From: Paracoccus rhizosphaerae
Lineage (GTDB): Bacteria > Pseudomonadota > Alphaproteobacteria > Rhodobacterales > Rhodobacteraceae
Direction: 5' to 3'
Assembly (NCBI RefSeq): GCF_026162645.1
Contig: NZ_JAOTBE010000018.1
Span: 1 to 59,520, forward strand
Length of the DNA: 59,520 nucleotides
Notes under the pieces: generated by a model
Told to the model about the DNA's origin: nothing
Database searches by the model: none
Seen by the model: the letters and a program-made list of their open reading frames with translations, nothing else
Program-made: the position numbers and the translations under genes
In this document: positions 37,333 through 45,972 of the stretch, one piece after another
How the letters are laid out: every line of letters starts with the position of its first letter
How positions within the stretch are numbered: the first letter of the stretch is position 1

Positions 37333-38697
37333 TCATTCGCGGAAGCGGCGGGCGGCCGGCATGTACTGCATCAGCAGCCAGTAGCTGACGCCCGCCGGGA
37401 TCAGGCTGGCATACCAACTGATGGCCGAGAACCACAGCGCGGCGACCACGCCGATGACTGTCGCGATCAGCGCGGCGGGGTTGACCCCGCGATAGGGGCC
37501 GTCGCTGTCGTAGAGATGATCCAGGTTCAGCGTCTGGCGGCGGATCACGTAATAGTCGACGACCAGGATCGCGAAGATCGGTCCCAGGAAGGCGCTGTAT
37601 GTCTGGATGAAGATCCCGAGCCCCGCCGCCGATTCGTCGCGCACCAGCAGCCAGGGGAAGGTGGCGAAGGCCAGAAGGCCCACGATGACCGCGGCCGCCT
37701 TGAAGGGCAGCTTGAAGACGTCCATCATCGCATAGGCCGGCGGCACCACGTTGTTGAGGATGTTCGTCGTCACCTGCGCGAAAGCGATGAACAGCAGCGT
37801 GACGACCAACAGGATCTTGTTGTCGACGGCGCTGGCGAAGACGCGGATCGGGTCGACCTCTCCGGTGGCGCTGGACACCATCAGCCCGATCAGGCCCATG
37901 AACAGCGTCGCCGGCAGGATCGAGTTCGCATAGATCGCCACCTGTTTGCCCGGCCCGACACGGTGCTTCAGTTCGCGCGAGTAGTCCGACACGTTCAGCA
38001 TCATCGTCGAATAGACGCCGAGGAACAGCATCGTCGCGCCCCAGAAGGGCGCGCCCCAGGTGCCCTCGGCCTGCAGAAGGTTGGTGCTGATCGCGTCGCC
38101 ATAGCGCCCGATGACGCTGAAGAACATGTAGACCAGCGCGCCGATGATGAAGACGGCGCCGATGTTTTCCAGCCACTTGATGCCATGAAAGCCCAGCACC
38201 GACAGGCCGATCTGCAGGAACTGGAAGCCGATGAAGAAGACCCAGATGTTGGAATAGCCGAACATCGTCTCGCTGACGAGATTCAGCGCGCCTGCGCCGA
38301 TCCAGCTCTGGAATCCGTACCAGACGATGGCGGGAACCGACCGCACCAGCGCCGGCAGGCGCGTGCCGCCGAAGCCATAGGCGGAGCGCGCCTGCACCAT
38401 GAAGGGGATGCCGTATTTGTGCCCCGCGCGGCCGTTGATCATCAGCGCCACGCCGATGACCGTGCAGCCGATGGCGATGGCCAGCACCGTCTGCAGCAGG
38501 TTCAGCGTGCCGACCAGGCCCGATCCGACCGTGAAGGTGCCGATGCTGACGCAGCCGCCCAGCCAGGCGAACAGGTAGGACCAGGGGTCCATGATCCGCA
38601 CATTCTGGGGGGCCAGCGATTCCTCGCCCATCTTCTTGTCGGCGGCGGCCCCTGCCGCCCCCGGCGCAAGGCCGGCCGTCGTCTCCGAATAGGTCAT
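37333..38697 (-). CDS. NCS1-family nucleobase/hydantoin/allantoin:cation symporter
   Basis: The 454-residue protein has about 12 hydrophobic segments and NCS1 marks such as SIGTFTVGSGLVGTLNLLQT, GYGIPF-like HKYGIPFMVQARSAYGFGG, NVSDYSREL and LVVDYYVIRR. NCS1 carriers import uracil, hydantoins, allantoin, cytosine or thiamine with H+ or Na+. The racemase gene 33 bases upstream points to a hydantoin or allantoin. GGGAG precedes the ATG. It probably depends on the FCD regulator at 39502. Confidence 0.92.
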   Translation of the reverse strand: MTYSETTAGLAPGAAGAAADKKMGEESLAPQNVRIMDPWSYLFAWLGGCVSIGTFTVGSGLVGTLNLLQTVLAIAIGCTVIGVALMINGRAGHKYGIPFMVQARSAYGFGGTRLPALVRSVPAIVWYGFQSWIGAGALNLVSETMFGYSNIWVFFIGFQFLQIGLSVLGFHGIKWLENIGAVFIIGALVYMFFSVIGRYGDAISTNLLQAEGTWGAPFWGATMLFLGVYSTMMLNVSDYSRELKHRVGPGKQVAIYANSILPATLFMGLIGLMVSSATGEVDPIRVFASAVDNKILLVVTLLFIAFAQVTTNILNNVVPPAYAMMDVFKLPFKAAAVIVGLLAFATFPWLLVRDESAAGLGIFIQTYSAFLGPIFAILVVDYYVIRRQTLNLDHLYDSDGPYRGVNPAALIATVIGVVAALWFSAISWYASLIPAGVSYWLLMQYMPAARRFRE

Positions 38698-38730
38698 GTC
38701 AGACTCCCTGTCTGAAGGTGGCGGTGTTTC

Positions 38731-39423
38731 TTATTTTTGGTTGGGGGTCGCATAGGCCCCGATCTTGGAGGTCTTCAGCCCGGCGCCGACCAGCGCCTCG
38801 GCCAGCTTCGTGGCGACGGTCACACCGTCGATGACCGGGATGCCGGTCTCGGCGCTCAGCCATTCAGTCAGATCCGACATTCCGGCGCAGCCCAGAACCA
38901 CCGCCTCGCAGCGGTCCTCCTCGATCGCGCGCAGGATTTCGGCACGAACCTGCTGTCGTGCATTCGATCCGGGCTCTTCCAGCGCCAAAACGGGAATCGC
39001 GGCCGAGCGGACGCGGCGGCACTGGTGGTCCAGCCCGTACTTCCGCACCAGTTCCTCGATCACGGGGACGGACCGGGGCAGGGTGGTGACGATGGAGAAT
39101 GACGTGGCGATCATGCTGGCGGCCTTCACGGCGGCTTCGCAGATGCCGATGACCGGGCCGGTCGCGACCTCGCGGCAGGCGCCGATGGCAGGGTCGTCGA
39201 AGCAGGCGACGACGATGGCGTCGGCGTCGCGGGCCGCCTGCACTTCCCGCAAAAGGTGGGCGGCCGACATGACCTCGTCGAAATGACCCTCGATGCTGGC
39301 GGGGGCGCCGTGGGCGGTGCGGCCTTCGACCTCGGTGTCGGGGGCTGCGACCGCGCGTGCCGAGGCGACGATCTTGTCGGTCATCGACCGGGTCGAGTTG
39401 GGGTTGATGACGACCAGTTTCAT
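38731..39423 (-). CDS. aspartate/glutamate/hydantoin racemase family protein
   Basis: The 230-residue protein belongs to the Asp/Glu/hydantoin racemase family with the two catalytic cysteines in VVACFDDPAIGACRE and VLGCAGMSDL. MKLVVINPNST at the N-terminus is typical of hydantoin and allantoin racemases. GGAGAAG precedes the ATG at 39423. With the NCS1 permease it would take up and racemise a hydantoin or (R)-allantoin, but no hydantoinase or allantoinase is nearby. Confidence 0.88.
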   Translation of the reverse strand: MKLVVINPNSTRSMTDKIVASARAVAAPDTEVEGRTAHGAPASIEGHFDEVMSAAHLLREVQAARDADAIVVACFDDPAIGACREVATGPVIGICEAAVKAASMIATSFSIVTTLPRSVPVIEELVRKYGLDHQCRRVRSAAIPVLALEEPGSNARQQVRAEILRAIEEDRCEAVVLGCAGMSDLTEWLSAETGIPVIDGVTVATKLAEALVGAGLKTSKIGAYATPNQK

Positions 39424-39460
39424 CCGCTTCTCCATAACGTGAGTCGCGACATTGGTAACA

Positions 39461-39478
39461 TGGATTGTTAACAATCCA
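39461..39478. promoter_or_regulatory. perfect 18-base operator in front of the racemase operon and FCD regulator
   Basis: TGGATTGTTAACAATCCA is exactly self-complementary and contains the GTTAAC-type centre common to FCD/GntR operators. It lies 38 bases before the racemase start and 24 bases before the regulator start, so one site could control both. Confidence 0.75.
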
Positions 39479-39501
39479 ATTCTTTATTTCCTGCAAAAAT
39501 T

Positions 39502-40224
39502 ATGGGCCAGATCGCGTTGCGAAGGCCCGATCAAGGTGCAATTGAGAAAGACATGGACAAGCCCTTGGAAGCCCTGATCGTCGACAGCATCCTTGACGCC
39601 ATCGCCGACCAGCGGCTGGCGGCGGGGACCAAGCTGGGTGAACAGGCCCTGTCCGAGATCTTCGGCTGCAATCGGCTGCATGTCCGTCGCGCGCTGTCGA
39701 TGCTGACGGGTTGGCAGGTGGTCGATCATCTGCCCAATCGCGGCGCCTATGTGGCGACGCCCACCCCGCAGGATGCGCGCGACGTCTTTCAGGCCCGCCG
39801 CGCCATCGAGACCACGATCTGCCGCAACGCCGTGCGGCAGGCGACGCCTGCAGACATCGCGGCCCTGCGCGCCCACCTGGCCGAGGAAGACGCGGCGCGC
39901 GGACACGAGAACCGCCCTGTGGCGATCCGGCTTTCCAGGGGGTTCCATATCCTGCTGGCGCGGATCGGCCGCAATTCTGTCCTGGCCCGTTATCTTGACG
40001 AGTTGACGATGCGATCCTCGCTGATCATCGGGCTTTATGGCACTGGCCATGCGACGCTGTGTGCCGAGGACGAACATGCCCGCATCACCGACGCGATCGC
40101 CCGCCGGGACGAGGCCGGGGCGCTGGCGCTGCTGGACGACCACCTGCGCCATATCGAGGCGGGGATACGTTTCGACGATGCGGCCCCGGCGACCGGCGCG
40201 CTGTCGGCGGCGCTGCGGCGCTAG
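39502..40224 (+). CDS. GntR-family (FadR/FCD subfamily) transcriptional regulator
   Basis: The protein has an N-terminal GntR winged helix (LIVDSILDAIADQRLAAGTKLGEQALSEIFGCNRLHVRRALSMLTGWQVV) and an all-helical FCD ligand domain with the usual metal-site residues (DVFQARRAIE, EDEHARITDAI, LDDHLRHIEAG); the first motif spans about residues 24-75. The first ATG has no binding site; an ATG at 39553 (MDKPLEALIV) with GAGAAAG upstream is a good alternative. It is divergent from the racemase-permease operon and ends on a CTAG shared with the convergent ABC permease gene. Confidence 0.88.
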   Translation: MGQIALRRPDQGAIEKDMDKPLEALIVDSILDAIADQRLAAGTKLGEQALSEIFGCNRLHVRRALSMLTGWQVVDHLPNRGAYVATPTPQDARDVFQARRAIETTICRNAVRQATPADIAALRAHLAEEDAARGHENRPVAIRLSRGFHILLARIGRNSVLARYLDELTMRSSLIIGLYGTGHATLCAEDEHARITDAIARRDEAGALALLDDHLRHIEAGIRFDDAAPATGALSAALRR

Positions 40225-40958
40225 CGGTTCAGGCCGGTTCGGGCCGCAGCCATCCGTTCAAGCGTCTGGAAGCCTTCGTGCAGCAGCACGGCGATAATGC
40301 CGACCACCATACCACCCTGCAGGACGAAGGCGGTGTTCGATGACAGGAGACCCGCGATGATCACCTCGCCCAAGGTCTTGGCCGCGACGGTCGAACCGAT
40401 GGTCGCGGTCCCCAGAGAGATCACCGCCGTCAGCCGCATGCCGCCCAGGATCACCGGCAGGGCCAGCGGCAGGTCGACTTGCGTCAGGCGCTGCCTTGGC
40501 GTCAGGCCCATGCCGCGCGCGGCTTCCGCCACCTGCGGCGGCTGGCCGGTCAGACCCGCCAGAGCATTCTCAAAAACCGGCAGCAGCCCATAGAGGAACA
40601 GTGCCACCAGCGTCGGCCCAGCCCCAAACCCCATGATCGGCACGGCCAGCGCCAGAACCGCGACCGGCGGGAAGGTCTGCCCGACCGCCGTGACGGTGCG
40701 GGCCAAGGGCAGGAACTCGCGCCCCGCCGGCCGCGTCACCAGTACCGCCAGCACCAGCGCGATCACGGTCGAAGCCACGACCGCCATCCCCACCAGCGCC
40801 AGGTGCGACAGCGTCAGCGACCACAGCGGCGTCTGGGTATAGATCGCCGGCGCGTTGTTGCGCGTGAAGGGCTGGAAGAGCCAGGCAAAGCTGGTGGGCG
40901 TCAGCAGGAAGGCCAGCAGGAACAGGACGGCCGCGCCCAGCAGCACGCGTCCGATCAT
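40221..40958 (-). CDS. osmoprotectant-type (OpuC/ProW-like) ABC transporter permease
   Basis: The 245-residue protein has six hydrophobic segments and a binding-protein-dependent transport motif around EAARGMGLTPRQRLTQVDLPLALPVILGG. This is the EAA loop of glycine betaine/choline/carnitine importers. Its ATG overlaps the stop of the ATPase gene (ATGA). Its stop shares CTAG with the convergent FCD regulator. Confidence 0.88.
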   Translation of the reverse strand: MIGRVLLGAAVLFLLAFLLTPTSFAWLFQPFTRNNAPAIYTQTPLWSLTLSHLALVGMAVVASTVIALVLAVLVTRPAGREFLPLARTVTAVGQTFPPVAVLALAVPIMGFGAGPTLVALFLYGLLPVFENALAGLTGQPPQVAEAARGMGLTPRQRLTQVDLPLALPVILGGMRLTAVISLGTATIGSTVAAKTLGEVIIAGLLSSNTAFVLQGGMVVGIIAVLLHEGFQTLERMAAARTGLNR

Positions 40959-41899
40959 TCGGCCGCCCGCGCCGTCGGCGCCGCATGAGCCTGAAGCGCC
41001 GCCAGGGTGACGATGCCCCCGCCCTCGACCGGGACGGCGGATCGCCCGGACCAGAGGCATTCGGCCAACGCCTCGCGCAGGCTGGCATCGCGGGCGATGG
41101 GGGCGCCGGGAGCTTCGCCCTCGGTCGCGATGGCATGGGCGGGGGTCAGCGACAGCAGGTGGAAGGGACGTTCCCGCATCCCGATCAGGTCGCGCACGAA
41201 GGGTGTGGCGGGGGCGGTCAGGATTTCCGACGGCGGCCCGTACTGGACCAGACGGCCCTTGTCCATCACCGCGATGCGGTCGCCCAGGGTCACGGCCTCT
41301 TCCATGTCGTGGGTCACCAGGATCAGCGTCGTTCCCAGCTGGCGCTGGATGTGGCGCAAGTCGTCCTGCGCCTTGGCGCGGATCACCGGGTCCAACGCGC
41401 CGAAGGGTTCGTCCATCAGCAGAAGGTCGGGCTTGGCCGCCAGCGCCCGGGCGACGCCGACGCGCTGCTGCTGGCCGCCAGACAGTTCGTGCGGCATGCG
41501 GTCGCGGAAGGCGTCGGGGTCCAGCTGGAACAGGTTCAAAAGCTCATCCACGCGGTCGCGGATCTGGTCCGCGCTCCAGCCCAGCAGGCGCGGCACCGTG
41601 GCGATGTTCTGCGCCACCGTGCGGTGCGGAAAAAGCCCGTGCCCCTGGATCGCATAGCCGATGCGGCGGCGCAGCAAATATCCGGGCAGGCTGTGCGAAT
41701 CCTCTCCGTCGATCAGGACCTGGCCGCTGGTCGGTTCGACCAGCCGGTTGATCATGCGCAGAAGCGTGGTCTTGCCAGACCCCGAGGTGCCGACGAGGGC
41801 GGCGATCTGCCCGGATTCGACCGTGAAGCTGACATCTTCCACGGCGACTGCGCCGTCATAGCGCTTGGTCAGGTTGCGGATTTCGATCATGTCCGACAT
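40955..41899 (-). CDS. osmoprotectant-type ABC transporter ATP-binding protein (OpuCA/ProV-like)
   Basis: The 314-residue ATPase has Walker A GTSGSGKTTLLRMI, the Q-loop GYAIQGHGLFPHRTV, the signature LSGGQQQRV, Walker B LLLMDEPFGALDP and the switch His in THDMEEA. FPHRT and a C-terminal CBS-like remnant (about 255-305) fit the OpuCA/ProV group. AGGAG stands 6 bases before the ATG at 41899; translation starts one base after the upstream permease ends. Confidence 0.92.
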   Translation of the reverse strand: MSDMIEIRNLTKRYDGAVAVEDVSFTVESGQIAALVGTSGSGKTTLLRMINRLVEPTSGQVLIDGEDSHSLPGYLLRRRIGYAIQGHGLFPHRTVAQNIATVPRLLGWSADQIRDRVDELLNLFQLDPDAFRDRMPHELSGGQQQRVGVARALAAKPDLLLMDEPFGALDPVIRAKAQDDLRHIQRQLGTTLILVTHDMEEAVTLGDRIAVMDKGRLVQYGPPSEILTAPATPFVRDLIGMRERPFHLLSLTPAHAIATEGEAPGAPIARDASLREALAECLWSGRSAVPVEGGGIVTLAALQAHAAPTARAAE

Positions 41900-41900
41900 C

Positions 41901-43046
41901 TCAGGCTCCTTTGGGGCGGCGCGACGTCGCCTCGACCAGCAAATCCAGCGCGATGCCCGCCACCAGGGCCAGGGCAATGGTGGGCAGCGCCCCCAGAAGA
42001 ACAAGATCCATGGCCGTCTGGTTCAACCCCTGAAACACGAAAGTGCCGAAACCGCCGCCGCCGATCAAGCCTGCGATGACCGCCAGGCCGATGTTCTGCA
42101 CCAGTACGATCCGGACCGCCGCCAGCAGCACCGGCAGGGCCAGCGGCACCAGGACCGAGGACAGGACCTGCACGCGCGTCAGGCCGAGGCCGGTCGCGGC
42201 CTCTCGGGTCGCGGGATTCACGCCGTTCAGGCCGGTCAGCGTGTTCGACACCACCGGCAGCAGGGAATAGAGAAACAGCGCCACCAGCGCGGGAAAGACG
42301 CCGATCCCGGCCACGCCCGCCTGGGCCGCGCCGGGCACGTTCGCCGCGATCCAGCCAAAGATCGGGATCATGATCCCGAACAGCGCCAGCGACGGCACCG
42401 TCTGCAGGATGTTCAGCACCGACAGGACCGGCCTCCGCAGCCCCCGCGCCTGATAGAGCGCGACGCCAAGCGGCAGCCCCACCAGAAGCGCCAGCCCGAG
42501 CGATCCGAAGGCCAGCAGCAGATGCGCCCGCGCCTCTCTCAGGAAGATGTCGCGGCGTGCCTCGTATTCGCGCATGACGGAAATGCCGTCGACGATGCCA
42601 GATGCGAGGGCTGCGACGACCAGACCGATGGCCAGCCCCAGAAGCAGCCAGCGCATCGCCAGGCTGGGCCGAAGCCGGGTGATGGCGTCGGCCAACATCA
42701 GCGCAAAAGCCAGCGTCGCCAGCCAGAACCCAGTGGCGGGCGACACCCGCGCCAGCGTGTTGTCGGGGGGCGTCAGGTGACCCGCCGAGGCGCCGAGCGC
42801 CAGCACCAGCGCCACAAGGGCCGCCAGCGCCGCCGCCAGCCGCCAGCCCGCGCCGATTCGCCAGCACCCACCGACCAGCACCGCCGCCAGCACCACGGCC
42901 AGCGGCAGGCCCCAGGGCAGGGCGGACCACAGCGCCACGCCCTCGCCCAGGACGATGCGGTTCGGCTTGAACTGCACCAGCGGCAGGGCCAGCCCAGCCA
43001 GCCCGATCAGCGCGAAGAGCAGCCCCGGCCGGTCCAGCCGCCCCAT
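41901..43046 (-). CDS. osmoprotectant-type ABC transporter permease with extended N-terminal membrane region
   Basis: The 381-residue protein has an ordinary OpuC-like permease core in its C-terminal half, with the EAA loop around REAATGLGLTRVQVLSSVLVP, and five or so extra hydrophobic segments in the N-terminal 150 residues. This longer form resembles YehY-type permeases of enteric osmoprotectant systems. The ATG overlaps the stop of the binding-protein gene as TGATG. Confidence 0.88.
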   Translation of the reverse strand: MGRLDRPGLLFALIGLAGLALPLVQFKPNRIVLGEGVALWSALPWGLPLAVVLAAVLVGGCWRIGAGWRLAAALAALVALVLALGASAGHLTPPDNTLARVSPATGFWLATLAFALMLADAITRLRPSLAMRWLLLGLAIGLVVAALASGIVDGISVMREYEARRDIFLREARAHLLLAFGSLGLALLVGLPLGVALYQARGLRRPVLSVLNILQTVPSLALFGIMIPIFGWIAANVPGAAQAGVAGIGVFPALVALFLYSLLPVVSNTLTGLNGVNPATREAATGLGLTRVQVLSSVLVPLALPVLLAAVRIVLVQNIGLAVIAGLIGGGGFGTFVFQGLNQTAMDLVLLGALPTIALALVAGIALDLLVEATSRRPKGA

Positions 43047-43951
43047 CAGTCGATGAAGCCGGCCGAGGTCAGGTGATCGCGGGCGACGGTCGCGGCGGGT
43101 TCGCCGCCGATCTGGATGCGGCCGTTCAGTTCCTGCAGGGTTTCAAGGTCGAGGGATTCGAAGATTGGCGCCAGCACATCGCGGATCTGGGGATGCGCCT
43201 CCAGCACTTCGGAACGGACGATGGGGGCGGGCTGATAGACCGGCTGGACACCCTTGTCATCCTCCATCACCACGAGGCCCGCGGGCGCGATGCCGCCGTC
43301 GGTGCCATAGACCATCGCCGCGTTCACGCCCGAGGTCTGCTGCGCCGCCGCCGCAATGGTCGCGGCCGTGTCTCCGCCCGACAGCTGCACCAGCTGGTCA
43401 GGGCTCATCGTGAAGCCATAGGTTTCCTGGAACGCCGGCAGCGCCGCGGCCGAGGTCACGAACTCGGTCGAGGCCGCCAGCTTCACGTCGCCGCCGCCGG
43501 CGATCCATTCGCCGAAATCGGTCATGGTGGTCAGGTCGTTCTCCTCGGCCACGTCCTGGCGGACGGCGATGGCCCAAGTGTTGTTCGCGGGCGCGGGCTG
43601 CAGCCAGACGATGTCGTTCTGTTCCTTGTCCAACTCAGCCACGCGTTCGTAGCCGGCCTGCGCGTCCTTCCAGACGTCGCTGTCGGCCTCGTTGAAGAAG
43701 AAGGCGCCGTTGGCGGTGTATTCCGGATAGATGTCGATCTGCCCCGAGGTGATCGCGTCGCGCATGATCGGCGTGCCGCCCAGTTGCAGGCGGTCCTGCA
43801 CCGGCAGGCCCGCATCCTGCAGCGCGATCAGCATCATGTTGCCCAGAAGCCCCCCTTCGGTGTCGATCTTCGAGGACACGGTGATGTCCTGCGCCGATGC
43901 CGCGGCGCCCAGTCCGATCAGCATGGCGGCAAGGGGGGCGATGGCTTTCAT
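43046..43951 (-). CDS. osmoprotectant-type ABC transporter periplasmic binding protein
   Basis: The 301-residue protein has a signal peptide (MKAIAPLAAMLIGLGAAASA, cleavage before QDITV) and a type II binding fold of the OpuAC/ProX class: SSKIDTEGGLLGNM, DIYPEYTANG and AMVYGTDGGIAPAGLVV. YPEYTG-like sequence is typical of choline/betaine binders. AGGAGAG precedes the ATG. It is the first gene of a four-gene operon ending at 40221. Choline, betaine or a related quaternary amine is the likely ligand. Confidence 0.9.
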   Translation of the reverse strand: MKAIAPLAAMLIGLGAAASAQDITVSSKIDTEGGLLGNMMLIALQDAGLPVQDRLQLGGTPIMRDAITSGQIDIYPEYTANGAFFFNEADSDVWKDAQAGYERVAELDKEQNDIVWLQPAPANNTWAIAVRQDVAEENDLTTMTDFGEWIAGGGDVKLAASTEFVTSAAALPAFQETYGFTMSPDQLVQLSGGDTAATIAAAAQQTSGVNAAMVYGTDGGIAPAGLVVMEDDKGVQPVYQPAPIVRSEVLEAHPQIRDVLAPIFESLDLETLQELNGRIQIGGEPAATVARDHLTSAGFID

Positions 43952-43992
43952 GGTGATCTCTCCTGTCCCGTGGCGGGGGCATGTGCCTTTGC

Positions 43993-44013
43993 CCGGCTGT
44001 CGCACACAGCCGG
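43993..44013 (-). terminator. hairpin after the TRAP operon, before the ABC operon
   Basis: CCGGCTGT-CGCAC-ACAGCCGG is a perfect 8-base stem in the 105-base gap between the TRAP large permease stop and the ABC binding-protein start. No T-run follows on the minus strand, so its action as a terminator or leader hairpin is uncertain. Confidence 0.45.
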
Positions 44014-44056
44014 AGTCAAAGGACGAAATGCGCCAGGTCGCGCCTTGGTTCCCGCG

Positions 44057-45373
44057 TCAATAGAGGGCGATGCCCGGGAAGACGATCAGCAGCGCGACCG
44101 CAAGGACCTGCAGCCCGATGAAGGGCAGCAGCGCGCGGAAGATCTCGCCGAGGGAAATCTCGGGCGGGGTCACCGACTTCAGGTAGAAGGCGGCCGGGCC
44201 GAAGGGCGGCGACAGGAAGCTGACCTGCATGTTCATCGCGAACAGCACCCCGAACCACACGGGGTCATAGCCCAGGCTGACGATGATCGGCACGAAGATC
44301 GGCATGGTCAGCAGCGCTATGCCGACCCAATCAAGGAACATGCCCAGGACGAACAGGATCGCCATCATGAAGAGGATGATGACCGTCGGGTTCTCGCTGA
44401 TGCCGGTGATCAACTCGGACACGAAGTCGATGCCGCCCATCAGGTTGAAGACGCCGACCAGGGCGGATGCGCCGATGCCGATCCAGACGATCATGCCCAC
44501 GGTCTGCAGCGTCTGCATGGCCGCGCCGCGCAGCAGGCCCCATGTGAATTCGCCTCGCAGCACGGTCGAGATCAGCACGCCCGCCACGCCCACGGCGCTG
44601 GCCTCGGTGACCGAGGCGATGCCGCCATAGATCGAGCCCAGCACCAAGATCACCACCAGGATCGGCAGGAACAGCCCCTTCAGCAGGCGGATCTTTTCAG
44701 CCCGGGGGGTGGGATCGGTGACGGCCGGGGGGACGTCGCCCGGCGTCAGCCAGGCTCGGGCCAGGACGTAGCCGACATAGAGCAGCGCCAGCATGAAGCC
44801 CGGAATGAAGGCCGCCGTGAACAGGTCGCCGATCGAGACGTTGGCGGTCAGGCCATAGATGATCAGCACGATCGAGGGCGGCACCATGGTCCCCAGGCTG
44901 CCCCCCGCGCAGACGACGCCGATGGCCAGCTTGCGGTCATAGCCCTGCGCCAGCATCTGCGGCAGGGCGATCAGGCCCAGCAGCACGACCTCTCCGCCGA
45001 TGATGCCTGACATGGCGGCCAGGATCACGGCCACGAAGATCGTCTGCACCGCCACGCCGCCGCGGATGCGGCCGCCGATCAGGCGCATCGCCTCGAAAAG
45101 ATCACGCGCGATGCCGCTGCGGTCCAGGATCGCGGCCATCAGCACGAACATCGGCACCGACACGAAGACGAAGCTGGAGACGAAGGAATAGACGCGGCTG
45201 GTGATCAGCGGCACGACGTTCGGCCCGAACCAGCCAAGCGCGAAGATCAGCGTCACCAGCAGCGTGACGAAGGCCAGCGGGATGCCCGTGACCAGAAGAC
45301 CCAGCAGCAGCGCGAACAGCAGGCCGGTCCCGGCCTCGATGCCCAGGGACTGCAGCGATCCGAAGAACTCCAT
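44057..45373 (-). CDS. TRAP transporter large permease subunit (DctM type)
   Basis: The 438-residue protein has about 12 hydrophobic segments and DctM motifs: LGLLVTGIPLAFV, SVPMFVLMAAILDRSGIA, GGSLGTMVPPSIVLIIYG, EASAVGVAG and LGMFLDWVGIALLTMPIFVPI. TRAP carriers move acids into the cell with Na+. The ATG overlaps the small permease stop as TGATG. The upstream gluconokinase suggests a sugar acid such as gluconate. Confidence 0.93.
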   Translation of the reverse strand: MEFFGSLQSLGIEAGTGLLFALLLGLLVTGIPLAFVTLLVTLIFALGWFGPNVVPLITSRVYSFVSSFVFVSVPMFVLMAAILDRSGIARDLFEAMRLIGGRIRGGVAVQTIFVAVILAAMSGIIGGEVVLLGLIALPQMLAQGYDRKLAIGVVCAGGSLGTMVPPSIVLIIYGLTANVSIGDLFTAAFIPGFMLALLYVGYVLARAWLTPGDVPPAVTDPTPRAEKIRLLKGLFLPILVVILVLGSIYGGIASVTEASAVGVAGVLISTVLRGEFTWGLLRGAAMQTLQTVGMIVWIGIGASALVGVFNLMGGIDFVSELITGISENPTVIILFMMAILFVLGMFLDWVGIALLTMPIFVPIIVSLGYDPVWFGVLFAMNMQVSFLSPPFGPAAFYLKSVTPPEISLGEIFRALLPFIGLQVLAVALLIVFPGIALY

Positions 45374-45921
45374 CAGCGGACCCCCTTGCGGGCATAGTTG
45401 ATCGTCAGGATCACGAACTGCAGCGCCATGATCGCCAGCGCGACCATCAGGAGGATCTTCAGGACGCCCGGATAGGCCGGGTTCCAGGCCGATCCCGAAG
45501 TTTCCAGGTGGAAGCTGCCGTCGGGGCGCCAAGCGGCGCGCTTGACCATCTGCCAGGCCGCCCAGGCAAAGGCTGCAGCCGAAACCCCGCAGATGGCCGA
45601 GATCAGGATGTCAGCCACCCGCCGCGCCGCCGGCGGCAGGACGTCATAGACCAGCACCACGCGGATGTGCCTGTCACGCGCCGTGCACAGAAGCCCGCCA
45701 TAGACGAACGAGATCGCGCAGAGGAACACGGTCGTCTCGTGCGCCCAGATGGTCGGGCGGCCGAACGCATAGCGCAGCACGACCTCCTGGATCAGGATCA
45801 GCATGGCGATGACCAGCCCCATCGCGGGGATGATCGCTGCCCGGTCGATCCAGCGCCCGAGGGCGCCCGACTGGGGCACGGCCTCGTGCTCTTCTCTCGG
45901 GACGGCTTCCGAGGTTTCCAT
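45373..45921 (-). CDS. TRAP transporter small permease subunit (DctQ type)
   Basis: The 182-residue protein has four hydrophobic segments and DctQ marks (LIQEVVLRYAFGRPTIWAHE, VYGGLLCTARDRHIRVVLVYD). It anchors the large permease. It follows dctP after 51 bases and precedes dctM with a 1-base overlap. Confidence 0.9.
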   Translation of the reverse strand: METSEAVPREEHEAVPQSGALGRWIDRAAIIPAMGLVIAMLILIQEVVLRYAFGRPTIWAHETTVFLCAISFVYGGLLCTARDRHIRVVLVYDVLPPAARRVADILISAICGVSAAAFAWAAWQMVKRAAWRPDGSFHLETSGSAWNPAYPGVLKILLMVALAIMALQFVILTINYARKGVR

Positions 45922-45972
45922 GCGCTCTCCTCCCGCTGGTGGGGCCGGGCGCGCGTGGCGCCCGACCGGCCG

